This document shows positions 1-7,273 of a DNA stretch of 11,324 nt, in pieces. The stretch comes from Candidatus Desantisbacteria bacterium CG1_02_49_89. Lineage in GTDB: Bacteria > Desantisbacteria > UBA1551. Positions within the stretch are counted from its first letter, which is position 1. Every line of letters starts with the position of its first letter. Under the pieces are notes generated by a model. It saw only the letters and a list, made by a program, of their open reading frames with translations. It was not told the origin of the DNA and made no database searches. Location of the stretch: assembly GCA_001871075.1 (NCBI GenBank), contig MNUP01000114.1, forward strand, positions 1-11,324, written 5' to 3'. Position numbers and translations under genes: made by a program.

Positions 1-50
1 GCAGCAAGTTCGCGATAATACCGTCGCTTGAGTGGGCGATCATCTTTTAA
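1..50. other. Window edge, possible fragment of a neighbouring gene
   Basis: On the plus strand, the frame starting at base 3 stays open for 15 codons and stops at TAA 48-50, so it could be the end of an upstream gene. On the minus strand, an ATG at 43-41 opens a frame reading MIAHSSDGIIANLL to the edge, so a divergent gene is equally possible. Neither peptide is recognisable and neither start has a good ribosome binding site. Sequence to the left is needed to decide. Confidence 0.15.
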
Positions 51-55
51 AACAG

Positions 56-79
56 TGTCAAAGTATCAGAGTATCGTAG
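56..79. repeat. 8-bp tandem repeat, three imperfect copies
   Basis: Three consecutive octamers lie at 56-63 (TGTCAAAG), 64-71 (TATCAGAG) and 72-79 (TATCGTAG), with consensus TATCAGAG. The array abuts the hairpin at 81-98. It belongs to the same class of short intergenic arrays seen in most other gaps of this window. Confidence 0.55.
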
Positions 80-80
80 G

Positions 81-98
81 GCAAGCCTTTAGGCTTGC
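81..98. repeat. Short perfect hairpin
   Basis: GCAAGCC (81-87) and GGCTTGC (92-98) form a perfect 7-bp stem around the loop TTTA. No T-run follows, so it is not a convincing intrinsic terminator. It could be a REP-like dispersed element or leader RNA structure for the gene starting at 145. Confidence 0.6.
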
Positions 99-134
99 GA
101 TCAGTTGATACGTGAATAAGTCAGAGAATCCAGA

Positions 135-140
135 AGAGGA
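135..140 (+). promoter_or_regulatory. Ribosome binding site deciding the start at 145
   Basis: AGAGGA at 135-140 lies four bases before ATG 145. The longer reading frame could begin at GTG 112, but that codon has no purine-rich site before it, and the eleven extra residues would sit in front of a normal signal peptide. Confidence 0.65.
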
Positions 141-144
141 AATT

Positions 145-1368
145 ATGAAAATAATGAGAATTGTTTTGATGATCTGCGTTGTTATATGTGTAAATGAAGC
201 AACGGCTAAAGTAAGTACGGCGCCGTATTACTACCTCAACACCGGAGAGGCGCTTGTCATCACAACGGCGGAGACCGAGCCGCAGTATTCGTTCTCGACC
301 AGCATATGCGGGGATTTCGCCGCGTTCATGAAGATCGGTGAGAAATTTACCCTGATCCCTTTTTACGAGCTTGTTTACCAGGGGCCGGGGTTGAGCATGC
401 AGACAAAGGAGGGCGCCAACTTCCAGCAGCAGTCCCAGGAGCATGCGGTGTTCGTAAAAGGTAACTACAGGTTCAGCGAGGCGATGAGCCTGAATTCCCA
501 GGTTGAATACGTGCTGCAGCTCACCAGGACAGGGACAAATGAAAGGTGGGCGGACGGGATGTATAACCTTTATTCCTTTGGTTTTGATATCTACGCGGAC
601 CTGGCGCTGGGCAGGACAACGATGAAACCCGGTTTTTATTACGTCAATTGCACATACCCGAATTACATTTCTCTGCTTGGCATGATAGACAAAAGTCTTG
701 CGATCCCCCAGCAGGATCAGGAAAGGTACAAGATATACCTTACGGGCGAATACGCGCTCCCTAATAATATGTTCCTTGAATACCGCCCGGCGTATACGTT
801 TAAAAATTTCAAGTGGCAGAAAGTGATAGACGAGACCGGAGTCGAGCAGGGCCCTCTGCAGCAGGACGGGATCGTTGAAATGGGCTTGAAGCTGAGCATT
901 CCCAGGCTCAAATACCCTTACGTGCCGGGCCTTGTAATGCTGGTTGACTACGCGTTTACCTGGTATTATTCCAACCAGAACTCGATACAGACAACGGATA
1001 CCGGAAGCATAATCCCGAATTCCTGGATGCCGAATTTCTACGATTACCGCACGCATGAGCTGACACCGCAGATATATTACACTCTCCCGAATAAAATAAG
1101 GCTTATTCTCACGCTGGACTATTCCTTAAAGGATTACGCAAGCAGGCCGCCGCAGGATTACCTCGGGACCTGGCTTACGGATACGGACCAGAAGGAATAC
1201 GACCTTACAAGAACGCTGACAGCGGGCGTATCTTTCCCGCTGGGCAGTTTTTCGCTGGGGATCAATTACGTGCTGACCAGCGCGGTTTCCAACATGAAAT
1301 ACGAAAGGTATTACAAATACACCTACGACAACCAGACAATCATGGTGGATTATACCTTTGAATACTAG
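145..1368 (+). CDS. Predicted outer-membrane beta-barrel protein, porin-like, unknown substrate
   Basis: This is a 407-residue exported protein. The start at ATG 145 is preferred because AGAGGA stands just before it and because the protein then opens with a classical signal peptide: K2 and R5, a hydrophobic core at about residues 6-16, and a likely cleavage after the A-T-A ending at residue 21. The mature part has no long hydrophobic helix. It is rich in Tyr, Phe, Trp, Gly and Asn in alternating patterns typical of amphipathic beta strands. It ends in YTFEY, and a C-terminal aromatic is the usual signal for BAM-dependent barrel insertion. I do not recognise a specific family, and substrate and pore role are unknown. 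The next gene, 48 bases downstream on the same strand, is a membrane glycosyltransferase, so both may concern the cell envelope. Barrel nature is inferred from composition and termini, not from a named motif. Confidence 0.7.
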   Translation: MKIMRIVLMICVVICVNEATAKVSTAPYYYLNTGEALVITTAETEPQYSFSTSICGDFAAFMKIGEKFTLIPFYELVYQGPGLSMQTKEGANFQQQSQEHAVFVKGNYRFSEAMSLNSQVEYVLQLTRTGTNERWADGMYNLYSFGFDIYADLALGRTTMKPGFYYVNCTYPNYISLLGMIDKSLAIPQQDQERYKIYLTGEYALPNNMFLEYRPAYTFKNFKWQKVIDETGVEQGPLQQDGIVEMGLKLSIPRLKYPYVPGLVMLVDYAFTWYYSNQNSIQTTDTGSIIPNSWMPNFYDYRTHELTPQIYYTLPNKIRLILTLDYSLKDYASRPPQDYLGTWLTDTDQKEYDLTRTLTAGVSFPLGSFSLGINYVLTSAVSNMKYERYYKYTYDNQTIMVDYTFEY

Positions 1369-1375
1369 GAAAAGT

Positions 1376-1410
1376 GATTCCACCGATTCTGAAAACCGAT
1401 TACTCCGATT
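1376..1410. repeat. Short imperfect repeat of CCGATT
   Basis: CCGATT occurs at 1383-1388, 1396-1401 and 1405-1410, with a partial GATTC at 1376-1380. Spacing is 13 and 9 bases, so the array is irregular. It fills most of the 48-base gap and ends six bases before the next start codon, where a ribosome binding site would be expected and is not seen. Confidence 0.45.
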
Positions 1411-1416
1411 AAAACC

Positions 1417-3030
1417 ATGAAAGAGAGACATTTTGTTCTTTTGATGCTGGGCATTGCGGTTTTCCTGTTTGTATGGCAGGTAGGCAGCCTTAATTTCGTG
1501 GATGAAGACGAGGCGACCTATGCCAAAACAGCCCAGGAAATGGTTACAAGCGGTGACTGGATCTACCCGCGCTGCAATTATACCGATTTTATAGACAAGC
1601 CCCCGCTTATCTACTGGGGAACAGCAGTGTCTTTCAGGCTCTTTGGAAAAATGGATGAATTCGCAATACGTTTCTGGCATGCCCTGGTCGCGGTCCTGGG
1701 CGTTCTGGCCACTTACCTTATCGCGCGGGAGCTTTTCGGCCTGAAAAGAGCTTTATTTTCAGGCCTGATCCTTTTAAGCTCTCTGCAGTATTTTTACCAG
1801 GCAAGGATGACGCTCTGCGACATACCGCTTACTTTCTTTATAAGCCTTACGCTGTATCTTCTCCTGCTTTTTGCCAGGCGCGGGAAAGCCAGGTTCTATT
1901 ATATGTCAGTGATCGCGGCAGCCCTGGCAGTGCTGGTAAAAGGTCCCATAGGCATCCTTATACCGGCTCTGGTAGCAGCTTTGTATGTTTTTATTTCCGG
2001 GGAAAAGCTGTTCGCGGAAAAACGCGGTTTTCACCTGCTGGCGGGGCTCATGTTGTTTTTTGGGATCGTAAGCCCCTGGTTTATCGCCCAGTTCGCGCAT
2101 TATGGAAGGCTTTTTTTAACGGAATTTTTCATCCATACAAATATAGAAAGAGCGATGCATTCGATAACCGTATCCAGCAAGCCCGACCCTTTCTATTTCT
2201 ATATACCGGTTTTGATCGCCGGGTTCCTGCCGTGGTCGGGCATAATGCTTTACAGCGCCGGTACCGCGGCCAGGAGATGCCGGCTGGGCTTTAAAGAGCT
2301 GAGGGCAGGCAGGCCTGAGCTAAAAAACGAGCTTTTTCTTCTGATATGGGCGGGAACTGTTTTCGTGCTTTTCAGCGTTTTCGGAATGAAGGCCCCGAGG
2401 TACATACTGCCCGTTTTTCCGCCGCTTGCGATCCTGACCGCCGGTTTTTTTGAGGAGAAGGAAGGTCCCCGGCTCATACTGCCGTTCCTTTTTTCGGTGA
2501 TACTTGCTCCCTTCATTATCGGTGCGGTCATCGCGGCAGGGAAATTTTTTCCGTCAGACGCGGCGCTTTACCTGCCCATCCTGGCGCCTTCGTTCATCAT
2601 ACTGGGAGCCGGTATCATTGTTTCGTCGTTCTTGCTTTTTGTCAGAAAGGAAATTTCATTTACTAACTTTCTTATGACCGCTTTTGCGGCTTATACCGCT
2701 TTTATAGTTTTTGCCGGTATCCATTACAACAGGTTAACAATTTCAAAACCGTTCGCGGATATAATAAAAAAGACGCTGCGTCCTGAAGAATTAATAATAA
2801 ATTACAAGCCCCTTTACGGGGAGGGATTCAGCCCCGCGTTTTACGCAAACCACAGGATGGGTTTCGTAACGGATGAGCAGGAAATACTTGCCCTTTTGAA
2901 CTCCGAAACAAAGGTTTACTGCATCACTTCAGGGAAGGATCTCAGTCCCATTAAGGAAAAAGTCAGGACCCGGACGCTTGACGAGAGGATGGGCCGGGTC
3001 CTTTTTACCAATAGGCCGGAGAGTCATTAG
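1417..3030 (+). CDS. GT39/ArnT-like membrane glycosyltransferase (PMT_2 family)
   Basis: This 537-residue polytopic inner-membrane protein belongs to the family that moves a sugar from a polyprenyl-phosphate carrier to an acceptor outside the membrane (ArnT, protein O-mannosyltransferases). After a first membrane segment at about residues 6-24 comes the diagnostic external loop: acidic D29-E30-D31-E32, then Y35-A36-K37, the S45-G46-D47-W48 stretch, and D60-K61-P62-P63-L64 with Y66-W67. The same pattern of an acidic pair, GDW and KP..YW occurs in ArnT, where the first Asp is essential. Many more hydrophobic segments follow to about residue 440, then a soluble tail. Length fits the family. The substrate cannot be read from sequence: lipid A decoration, surface polysaccharide and protein glycosylation all remain possible. 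There is no clear Shine-Dalgarno before ATG 1417. It follows a barrel-protein gene and may share its transcript. Confidence 0.85.
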   Translation: MKERHFVLLMLGIAVFLFVWQVGSLNFVDEDEATYAKTAQEMVTSGDWIYPRCNYTDFIDKPPLIYWGTAVSFRLFGKMDEFAIRFWHALVAVLGVLATYLIARELFGLKRALFSGLILLSSLQYFYQARMTLCDIPLTFFISLTLYLLLLFARRGKARFYYMSVIAAALAVLVKGPIGILIPALVAALYVFISGEKLFAEKRGFHLLAGLMLFFGIVSPWFIAQFAHYGRLFLTEFFIHTNIERAMHSITVSSKPDPFYFYIPVLIAGFLPWSGIMLYSAGTAARRCRLGFKELRAGRPELKNELFLLIWAGTVFVLFSVFGMKAPRYILPVFPPLAILTAGFFEEKEGPRLILPFLFSVILAPFIIGAVIAAGKFFPSDAALYLPILAPSFIILGAGIIVSSFLLFVRKEISFTNFLMTAFAAYTAFIVFAGIHYNRLTISKPFADIIKKTLRPEELIINYKPLYGEGFSPAFYANHRMGFVTDEQEILALLNSETKVYCITSGKDLSPIKEKVRTRTLDERMGRVLFTNRPESH

Positions 3031-3049
3031 CCCTGTTCTGACTCGTAGG

Positions 3050-3082
3050 TTCCTGCGTTAAGTTCCGTAGGAACTGCAGGAA
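3050..3082. repeat. Nested inverted repeat in the 117-base gap
   Basis: An outer stem TTCCTGC (3050-3056) pairs with GCAGGAA (3076-3082). An inner stem AGTTCC (3061-3066) pairs with GGAACT (3070-3075) around loop GTA, leaving a one-sided bulge GTTA. CCCTG (3031-3035) could also pair with CAGGG (3084-3088). There is no T-tract, so termination after the glycosyltransferase gene is possible only by another mechanism. The rest of the gap, 3089-3147, holds nothing else I can name. Confidence 0.55.
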
Positions 3083-3147
3083 TCAGGGGTTGCAGGGATC
3101 GGAACCATAGGGAGAACACGTAACAGTCGTTTGACAACAGGCAGGTT

Positions 3148-5052
3148 ATGAAACAAATAAAACCGACCAAACATACAAAGATCAGTTTTTACCTGGGCTT
3201 GATAGTCATCGCGTTCATGTCATTTGCCATACTGGCGGACCTTTTCGGGGTTTTAAGGCTCAAGGGCATAGATTTTTATTTTACCATACGCCCCCAGATC
3301 ACCCCCAGGAGCGATATCGTAATAGTCACGATAGATGATATGAGTATTAAAGAACTCGGCGTGTGGCCATGGCCGAGAAGATACCACGCGGAAGTCTTAG
3401 ATTTCCTTACCAGGGCCAAGGCGAAAGTGGTGGGTTTTGACATACTTTTTGCTGATAACGCTCCGGACCCTGAAGACGACCGTTTGCTTATAGATGCGGC
3501 CCGGAAAGCTAAAAACGTGTATTTCACGATGTTCTTTTCTCCCCAAAAAAGGAAGAGGGCTGAAACCAAAAAGGTGTCAATAGTCGTTACCACGGAAAAG
3601 GAGAAGGCGGTCGAGGAGTTCCTGCCAAGGTTTGCCGTTACGCGGTTAGGGACATCGGATACACCAACCGGCGGGCAGGAAGTGACGATACCCATAACCG
3701 ATCTTTCGAAATGCTCAAAGGGAATAGGCAACATAAACTACGAGCCGGATGAGGACGGAGTCATAAGGTATGGCCAGCTGATAGTGGGCTACAAGGGGAA
3801 TTATTATCCGGCGCTCAGCCTTTGTCTTGCAGCTGGTTCGATGGGCCTTTCCATAGACCAGATCAAGGTAGGCAGGTACATAAAACTGAAAGACGACATT
3901 GTTCCGATCAGCAGGCAGGGGAAGATACTTGTAAATTACGTGGGGCCTTTTGATAAGTTCAAGACAATACCGTATTACAGGGTCCTGACCGGCGAAATGC
4001 CGGAAAGTGCATTCAAGGATAAGATTGTGCTGGTGGGTTCAACCGCCACCGGGGTCTACGACCTGCGCGTCACGCCATTTTCCGCTAATTTCCCTGGAGT
4101 TGGCGTCCACGCGAATATAATAAACAGCATACTTACCAGAAAATACATAAGAGCTCTGCCGCCGGTCCTGGGTCTCATGTTCGTTATCGGGTTCGGCCTT
4201 TTACTCGGTTACGCTTTACCCAGGCTTTCGCCTCTTCTTAAAGCGGTTTTCGCGGCCAGCCTTTTTGCGGTCCTGGTCACAACCGGAGTAGTCTTTTTCA
4301 ACAATAATATTTATATGGACATTGTTTATCCGGGGATGGCCGTTCTTTTCAGCTACTTCACAATTTCGCTTTACCTTTTTATAGCGGAGGAAAGAGAAAA
4401 GAGGGAAGTGAAGGGGGCATTCAGCAAATACGTCAACCCGGAAGTTATGGAAGAGATACTCAGCGCTCCGGAAAAGCTGCAGCTGGGCGGCACCAAGAAG
4501 AAACTTACCATACTTTTCGCGGACGTGCGCGGTTTCACTCCCATTTCAGAAAAGCTCCAGCCTGAGGAAGTCGTAAGCCTTTTGAACGAATGCCTTACCG
4601 AGATGGCGGACGCGATATTCAAGCACGAGGGCACACTTGATAAGTTTATCGGGGACGCTGTCCTGGCGTTTTTCGGGGCACCGGTGGAGCACACGGATGA
4701 CCCGCAGCGCGCCGTAAGGACCGCGTGGGAAATGCAGCAGAGGATAGATGTCGTTAACAAGCGCCGCGAGGGCGGAACTCACGGTCTCCTTAAAATAGGG
4801 ATAGGCATAAACACTGGCGATGTGGTTGTGGGCAACGTGGGTTCACACAGGAGAATGGATTACACCGTGATCGGGGATAACGTGAACCTTGGGCAGCGCC
4901 TCGAAGACACGGCGGGCGGAGGCCAGATACTTATAAGCGAGAGCACCTACGAGCTTGTAAAGGACATAGTTGACGCGGTAAAGCTTGAGCCCATAAAAGT
5001 CAAGGGCAGGGTACAGCCTGTCCAGATATACGAGATTCACGGAGTGAGATAA
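3148..5052 (+). CDS. CHASE2-domain class III adenylate cyclase
   Basis: This 634-residue membrane enzyme is predicted to make cAMP from ATP in the cytoplasm in response to a signal outside the inner membrane. One N-terminal helix (about 13-33) leads into a CHASE2 sensor domain (about 35-330), with the typical IVIVTIDD, WPWPR and VGFDILFAD stretches and the closing KIVLVGSTATG and PGVGVHANIINSIL. Three helices follow at about 339-357, 364-386 and 391-412. A linker containing FSKYVNPEVMEEIL then precedes the cyclase domain (about 448-630). Both metal-binding Asp are present (D459 in FADVRGFT, D503 in KFIGDAVLAFFG). So are the purine-selecting pair K499 and T573, a Lys/Thr pair known from bacterial adenylate cyclases, and the transition-state residues N580 and R584. 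It should therefore be active. ATP over GTP is inferred from K/T. The start has AGGCAGG upstream. The next gene begins after a single base. Confidence 0.92.
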   Translation: MKQIKPTKHTKISFYLGLIVIAFMSFAILADLFGVLRLKGIDFYFTIRPQITPRSDIVIVTIDDMSIKELGVWPWPRRYHAEVLDFLTRAKAKVVGFDILFADNAPDPEDDRLLIDAARKAKNVYFTMFFSPQKRKRAETKKVSIVVTTEKEKAVEEFLPRFAVTRLGTSDTPTGGQEVTIPITDLSKCSKGIGNINYEPDEDGVIRYGQLIVGYKGNYYPALSLCLAAGSMGLSIDQIKVGRYIKLKDDIVPISRQGKILVNYVGPFDKFKTIPYYRVLTGEMPESAFKDKIVLVGSTATGVYDLRVTPFSANFPGVGVHANIINSILTRKYIRALPPVLGLMFVIGFGLLLGYALPRLSPLLKAVFAASLFAVLVTTGVVFFNNNIYMDIVYPGMAVLFSYFTISLYLFIAEEREKREVKGAFSKYVNPEVMEEILSAPEKLQLGGTKKKLTILFADVRGFTPISEKLQPEEVVSLLNECLTEMADAIFKHEGTLDKFIGDAVLAFFGAPVEHTDDPQRAVRTAWEMQQRIDVVNKRREGGTHGLLKIGIGINTGDVVVGNVGSHRRMDYTVIGDNVNLGQRLEDTAGGGQILISESTYELVKDIVDAVKLEPIKVKGRVQPVQIYEIHGVR

Positions 5053-5053
5053 A

Positions 5054-6412
5054 ATGTCATCAGGCATGATAAGCGTGTCTTCTCAAGCGGGAGGCGCGGG
5101 AATATCCGGGATAGTGACCCAGATACTTTCAACTATACTGGGGCTTGCGATAACCATTGCTTTCGTGCTGGTCCAGATGACCGCCACGAAATACATATCT
5201 CAGGTCATAGACATGTTCCTGAGGTGGAAAGTGAACCTTCTGCCCGTGGCACTTTTCATATTTTCTCTTATTTTTGTTAACAGCGTTAATACAGGGGCGT
5301 CGGACACGGTCAGCCTTATATTGCTGCTTATCAGCGTTATTTCCCTTGTTCCGTATTTTTACGCATTGTTCGGATTCCTTAAATCAGAGAACCTTGTTGA
5401 CAGGATGGGAGAAGAAACGGTCAGGGCGCTTGAGCGCGGCAACAGGAAAAAAGCGCTTGACGAGATACTTAAGCTCAACAAAATGTCCAAGAGCGCCATA
5501 CAGAGGATGAAGAACGAAGTGCCGTTGAGATCAGCAGATCTCGTAAGGGACATCATGGTCCGTTATATTGACCTTAAAAAGGGCATGCCCGCGGAATGGT
5601 TCAGGATCGATTCTTCGGATTTTCCCGGCTCGCCGCCCGAAGCCATAGATGAAATAAACCGAAACAGGACATGGCTGGAAGTGAAGGTTTTTCAGGAGTT
5701 CGCTGTCATATTCAACCTGATACTATCCAGCTGGTACAAATTAAGGGATGTGCTTACGGGTATCCTGATAGCGGCGCGGACAGTAGGGTGTAAGGCGCAG
5801 GAGGCGGGGGACGGGCATGTTGTGGATCTGATGGTCAAATTCTTCAATACCTTCGCAAGGCTTGCCCTGAACAACAGCGACAGGACAGTTCTCTACAACA
5901 TATTCTACCAGTACCGGCTTTTCGCGGAATCGCTGCTTTCGAAGAACGACGGGCTTTCCCGCAGGATCGCCAGGCATATCGGGTATTACGGAACCCTCGC
6001 GGAGAAGCTGGGGCAGGAATACGTGCTGGAGACCAGCCTTTACGACATAATGATGCTTGTGCAGGCAGCCTGCGGGAAAAAAGCCGCTAATCATGCCGTG
6101 CTGCTGGAGGATTTCCTGGGTATGTACGATGATGCGGGGAAAAGCGGGAACGATAAACTTGTCTTCAAACTTGAAAAGAGATACCTGATGCTCGCGGGTT
6201 TCTACATACTGAAGAACGAACGGAGTTTTGCCGATCTGATAAAAAGGAAGCTGCAAACCGCGGGCCCGAGGATAAAAGAACTGGAGGCCCAGATCATGAA
6301 GGAGAAAGACCCGGATTTCTGGGAAGTCACAGACCGGATCATTAATTTCGATTACGTTGACAGCGCGCAAAAAGAAGGAATACGCAAGTTTATGGCGGAA
6401 CTGGAATCCTGA
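5054..6412 (+). CDS. DUF2254-like integral membrane protein, unknown function
   Basis: This 452-residue protein has a membrane N-terminus and a long soluble C-terminus. Three hydrophobic segments lie at about residues 15-42, 62-79 and 85-108. The first runs LSTILGLAITIAFVLVQMTA and is followed by a polar ISQVIDMFLR. Layout and wording resemble the DUF2254 membrane domain (segment, L-STI-G, F-LVQ, then a basic FLR turn, then two more segments), so I call it DUF2254-like on pattern recognition. Residues about 110-452 are mostly charged helices with no catalytic motif that I recognise, and I see no nucleotide-binding pattern. Its ATG is one base after the cyclase stop, which implies co-transcription and probably translational coupling. 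It may be a partner, anchor or effector of the CHASE2 cyclase, but that is inference from position only. Confidence 0.6.
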   Translation: MSSGMISVSSQAGGAGISGIVTQILSTILGLAITIAFVLVQMTATKYISQVIDMFLRWKVNLLPVALFIFSLIFVNSVNTGASDTVSLILLLISVISLVPYFYALFGFLKSENLVDRMGEETVRALERGNRKKALDEILKLNKMSKSAIQRMKNEVPLRSADLVRDIMVRYIDLKKGMPAEWFRIDSSDFPGSPPEAIDEINRNRTWLEVKVFQEFAVIFNLILSSWYKLRDVLTGILIAARTVGCKAQEAGDGHVVDLMVKFFNTFARLALNNSDRTVLYNIFYQYRLFAESLLSKNDGLSRRIARHIGYYGTLAEKLGQEYVLETSLYDIMMLVQAACGKKAANHAVLLEDFLGMYDDAGKSGNDKLVFKLEKRYLMLAGFYILKNERSFADLIKRKLQTAGPRIKELEAQIMKEKDPDFWEVTDRIINFDYVDSAQKEGIRKFMAELES

Positions 6413-6422
6413 GTAATAATTC

Positions 6423-6479
6423 AATGCAAAATTAAAAATGCCCCAAAGGGATTCCTTTGGAACAAAATGCAAAATTATG
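6423..6479. repeat. 12-bp direct repeat flanking a small hairpin
   Basis: AATGCAAAATTA occurs at 6423-6434 and again at 6466-6477. Between the copies CCAAAGG (6443-6449) and CCTTTGG (6454-6460) form a perfect 7-bp stem with loop GATT. The left part can be read as heptamers AATGCAA, AATTAAA, AATGCCC at 6423-6443. No T-run follows the hairpin. It sits directly after the DUF2254-like gene. Confidence 0.6.
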
Positions 6480-6493
6480 GAATAGCATTTAAA

Positions 6494-6528
6494 TTTACAT
6501 TTTACAATTTGCAATTTGACTTTTGCAA
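6494..6528. repeat. 7-bp tandem array, five copies, consensus TTTRCAA
   Basis: Five contiguous heptamers in exact register: TTTACAT (6494-6500), TTTACAA (6501-6507), TTTGCAA (6508-6514), TTTGACT (6515-6521) and TTTGCAA (6522-6528). A diverged unit, ATTTAAA, may precede them at 6487-6493. The array lies just upstream of the ribosome binding site of the DUF3307 gene. Confidence 0.65.
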
Positions 6529-6536
6529 TAGGTAGT

Positions 6537-6541
6537 AGGAG
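6537..6541 (+). promoter_or_regulatory. Ribosome binding site supporting a TTG start
   Basis: AGGAG at 6537-6541 stands six bases before TTG 6548. This spacing, and the fact that the family motif HLVAD begins only ten codons later, make TTG the likely start. The first in-frame ATG is too far inside the conserved region. Confidence 0.65.
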
Positions 6542-6547
6542 AGAAAG

Positions 6548-7261
6548 TTGTTTCTTTTCCTGAGACTGTTACTGGCGCATCTTGTAGCTGATTTCCCGCT
6601 TCAGTTCACCAAGCTTTTCAAACTGAAGTCCGAAAGCTTTAAGGGGGTGGTGCTGCACGGCTGTATTTTCGGTATAATAGCCGTGCTGTTCTCATATCCC
6701 TTCATAACCTTTTCTTTCATAGGGATGTACCTGCTTTTCCTGTGGGTATTCCATATTTTTATTGACTGGCTCAAGATCCACATGATACACAAGTGGAAAA
6801 GGGAAGACAATCTGGGCCTTTTTATCCTTGACCAGGTCCTTCATCTTATTTCCATAGCGGTCGTGATCCCGTTCACTAAAATTCAGGTCCGGACCGCCGC
6901 CGGGCTTGGGAAGCTTTATATGAACGATAAGTTCATTGTTTTCTGCATTTTCTATATCATATCCATGTTCATGGCAACGATCCTCATATATTATATGAAA
7001 AAGACATTTACCGGGAAAGAAGTTTATTTCCCAAGGAAAGGCAAGTACCGCGACATATTTGAGAGGGCGATCGTAACGACCCTTGTGGTCCTGCCGGGCT
7101 GGTACTGGGCTCTCATCCCGGTTGTCGTTGGTACTAAGGTAGCTCTATGCGCGAAGCATAATTTTAAGGAAAACGAGTATGATTATTCAATTTTCACCCT
7201 TATAGCAAGCCCGTCAATAGCCGTTATCTCGGGTTTAATACTGAGAATTTTCTTTATGTAA
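6548..7261 (+). CDS. DUF3307 family integral membrane protein
   Basis: This 237-residue polytopic membrane protein starts at TTG 6548. The DUF3307 pattern is clear: H11-L-V-A-D15 with Q19 close to the N-terminus, KGVVLHG in the next loop, H69-I-F-I-D73-W-L-K after a second membrane segment, and D95-Q96-V-L-H99 after that. These conserved polar residues (H11, D15, Q19, H69, D73, D95, Q96, H99) lie in or beside hydrophobic helices, which would suit a metal or substrate site, but no activity is established that I can cite. The N-terminal domain covers about residues 1-110; the remainder has further helices (about 127-148, 175-198, 217-237). It lies 12 bases before the HD-GYP gene and probably shares its transcript. 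A role in the neighbouring signalling module cannot be inferred from sequence. Confidence 0.75.
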   Translation: MFLFLRLLLAHLVADFPLQFTKLFKLKSESFKGVVLHGCIFGIIAVLFSYPFITFSFIGMYLLFLWVFHIFIDWLKIHMIHKWKREDNLGLFILDQVLHLISIAVVIPFTKIQVRTAAGLGKLYMNDKFIVFCIFYIISMFMATILIYYMKKTFTGKEVYFPRKGKYRDIFERAIVTTLVVLPGWYWALIPVVVGTKVALCAKHNFKENEYDYSIFTLIASPSIAVISGLILRIFFM

Positions 7262-7273
7262 GGATCTGCGGAG

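Noticed and set aside
112-144. Upstream GTG start for the barrel gene
   Set aside because: It has no ribosome binding site and would add eleven polar residues ahead of the signal peptide.
121-1056. Long minus-strand open frame (311 codons) opposite the barrel gene
   Set aside because: The plus frame has a signal peptide, a ribosome binding site and a barrel-like C-terminus. The minus peptide has no recognisable domain and starts without a ribosome binding site.
3131-3136. TTGACA, a perfect -35 hexamer
   Set aside because: It lies eleven bases before the cyclase start codon, leaving no room for a -10 box and a leader.
5741-6514. Minus-strand open frame (257 codons) starting in the intergenic repeat
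   Set aside because: It is mostly antisense to the DUF2254-like gene, its start lies inside the heptamer array, and its product is not recognisable.
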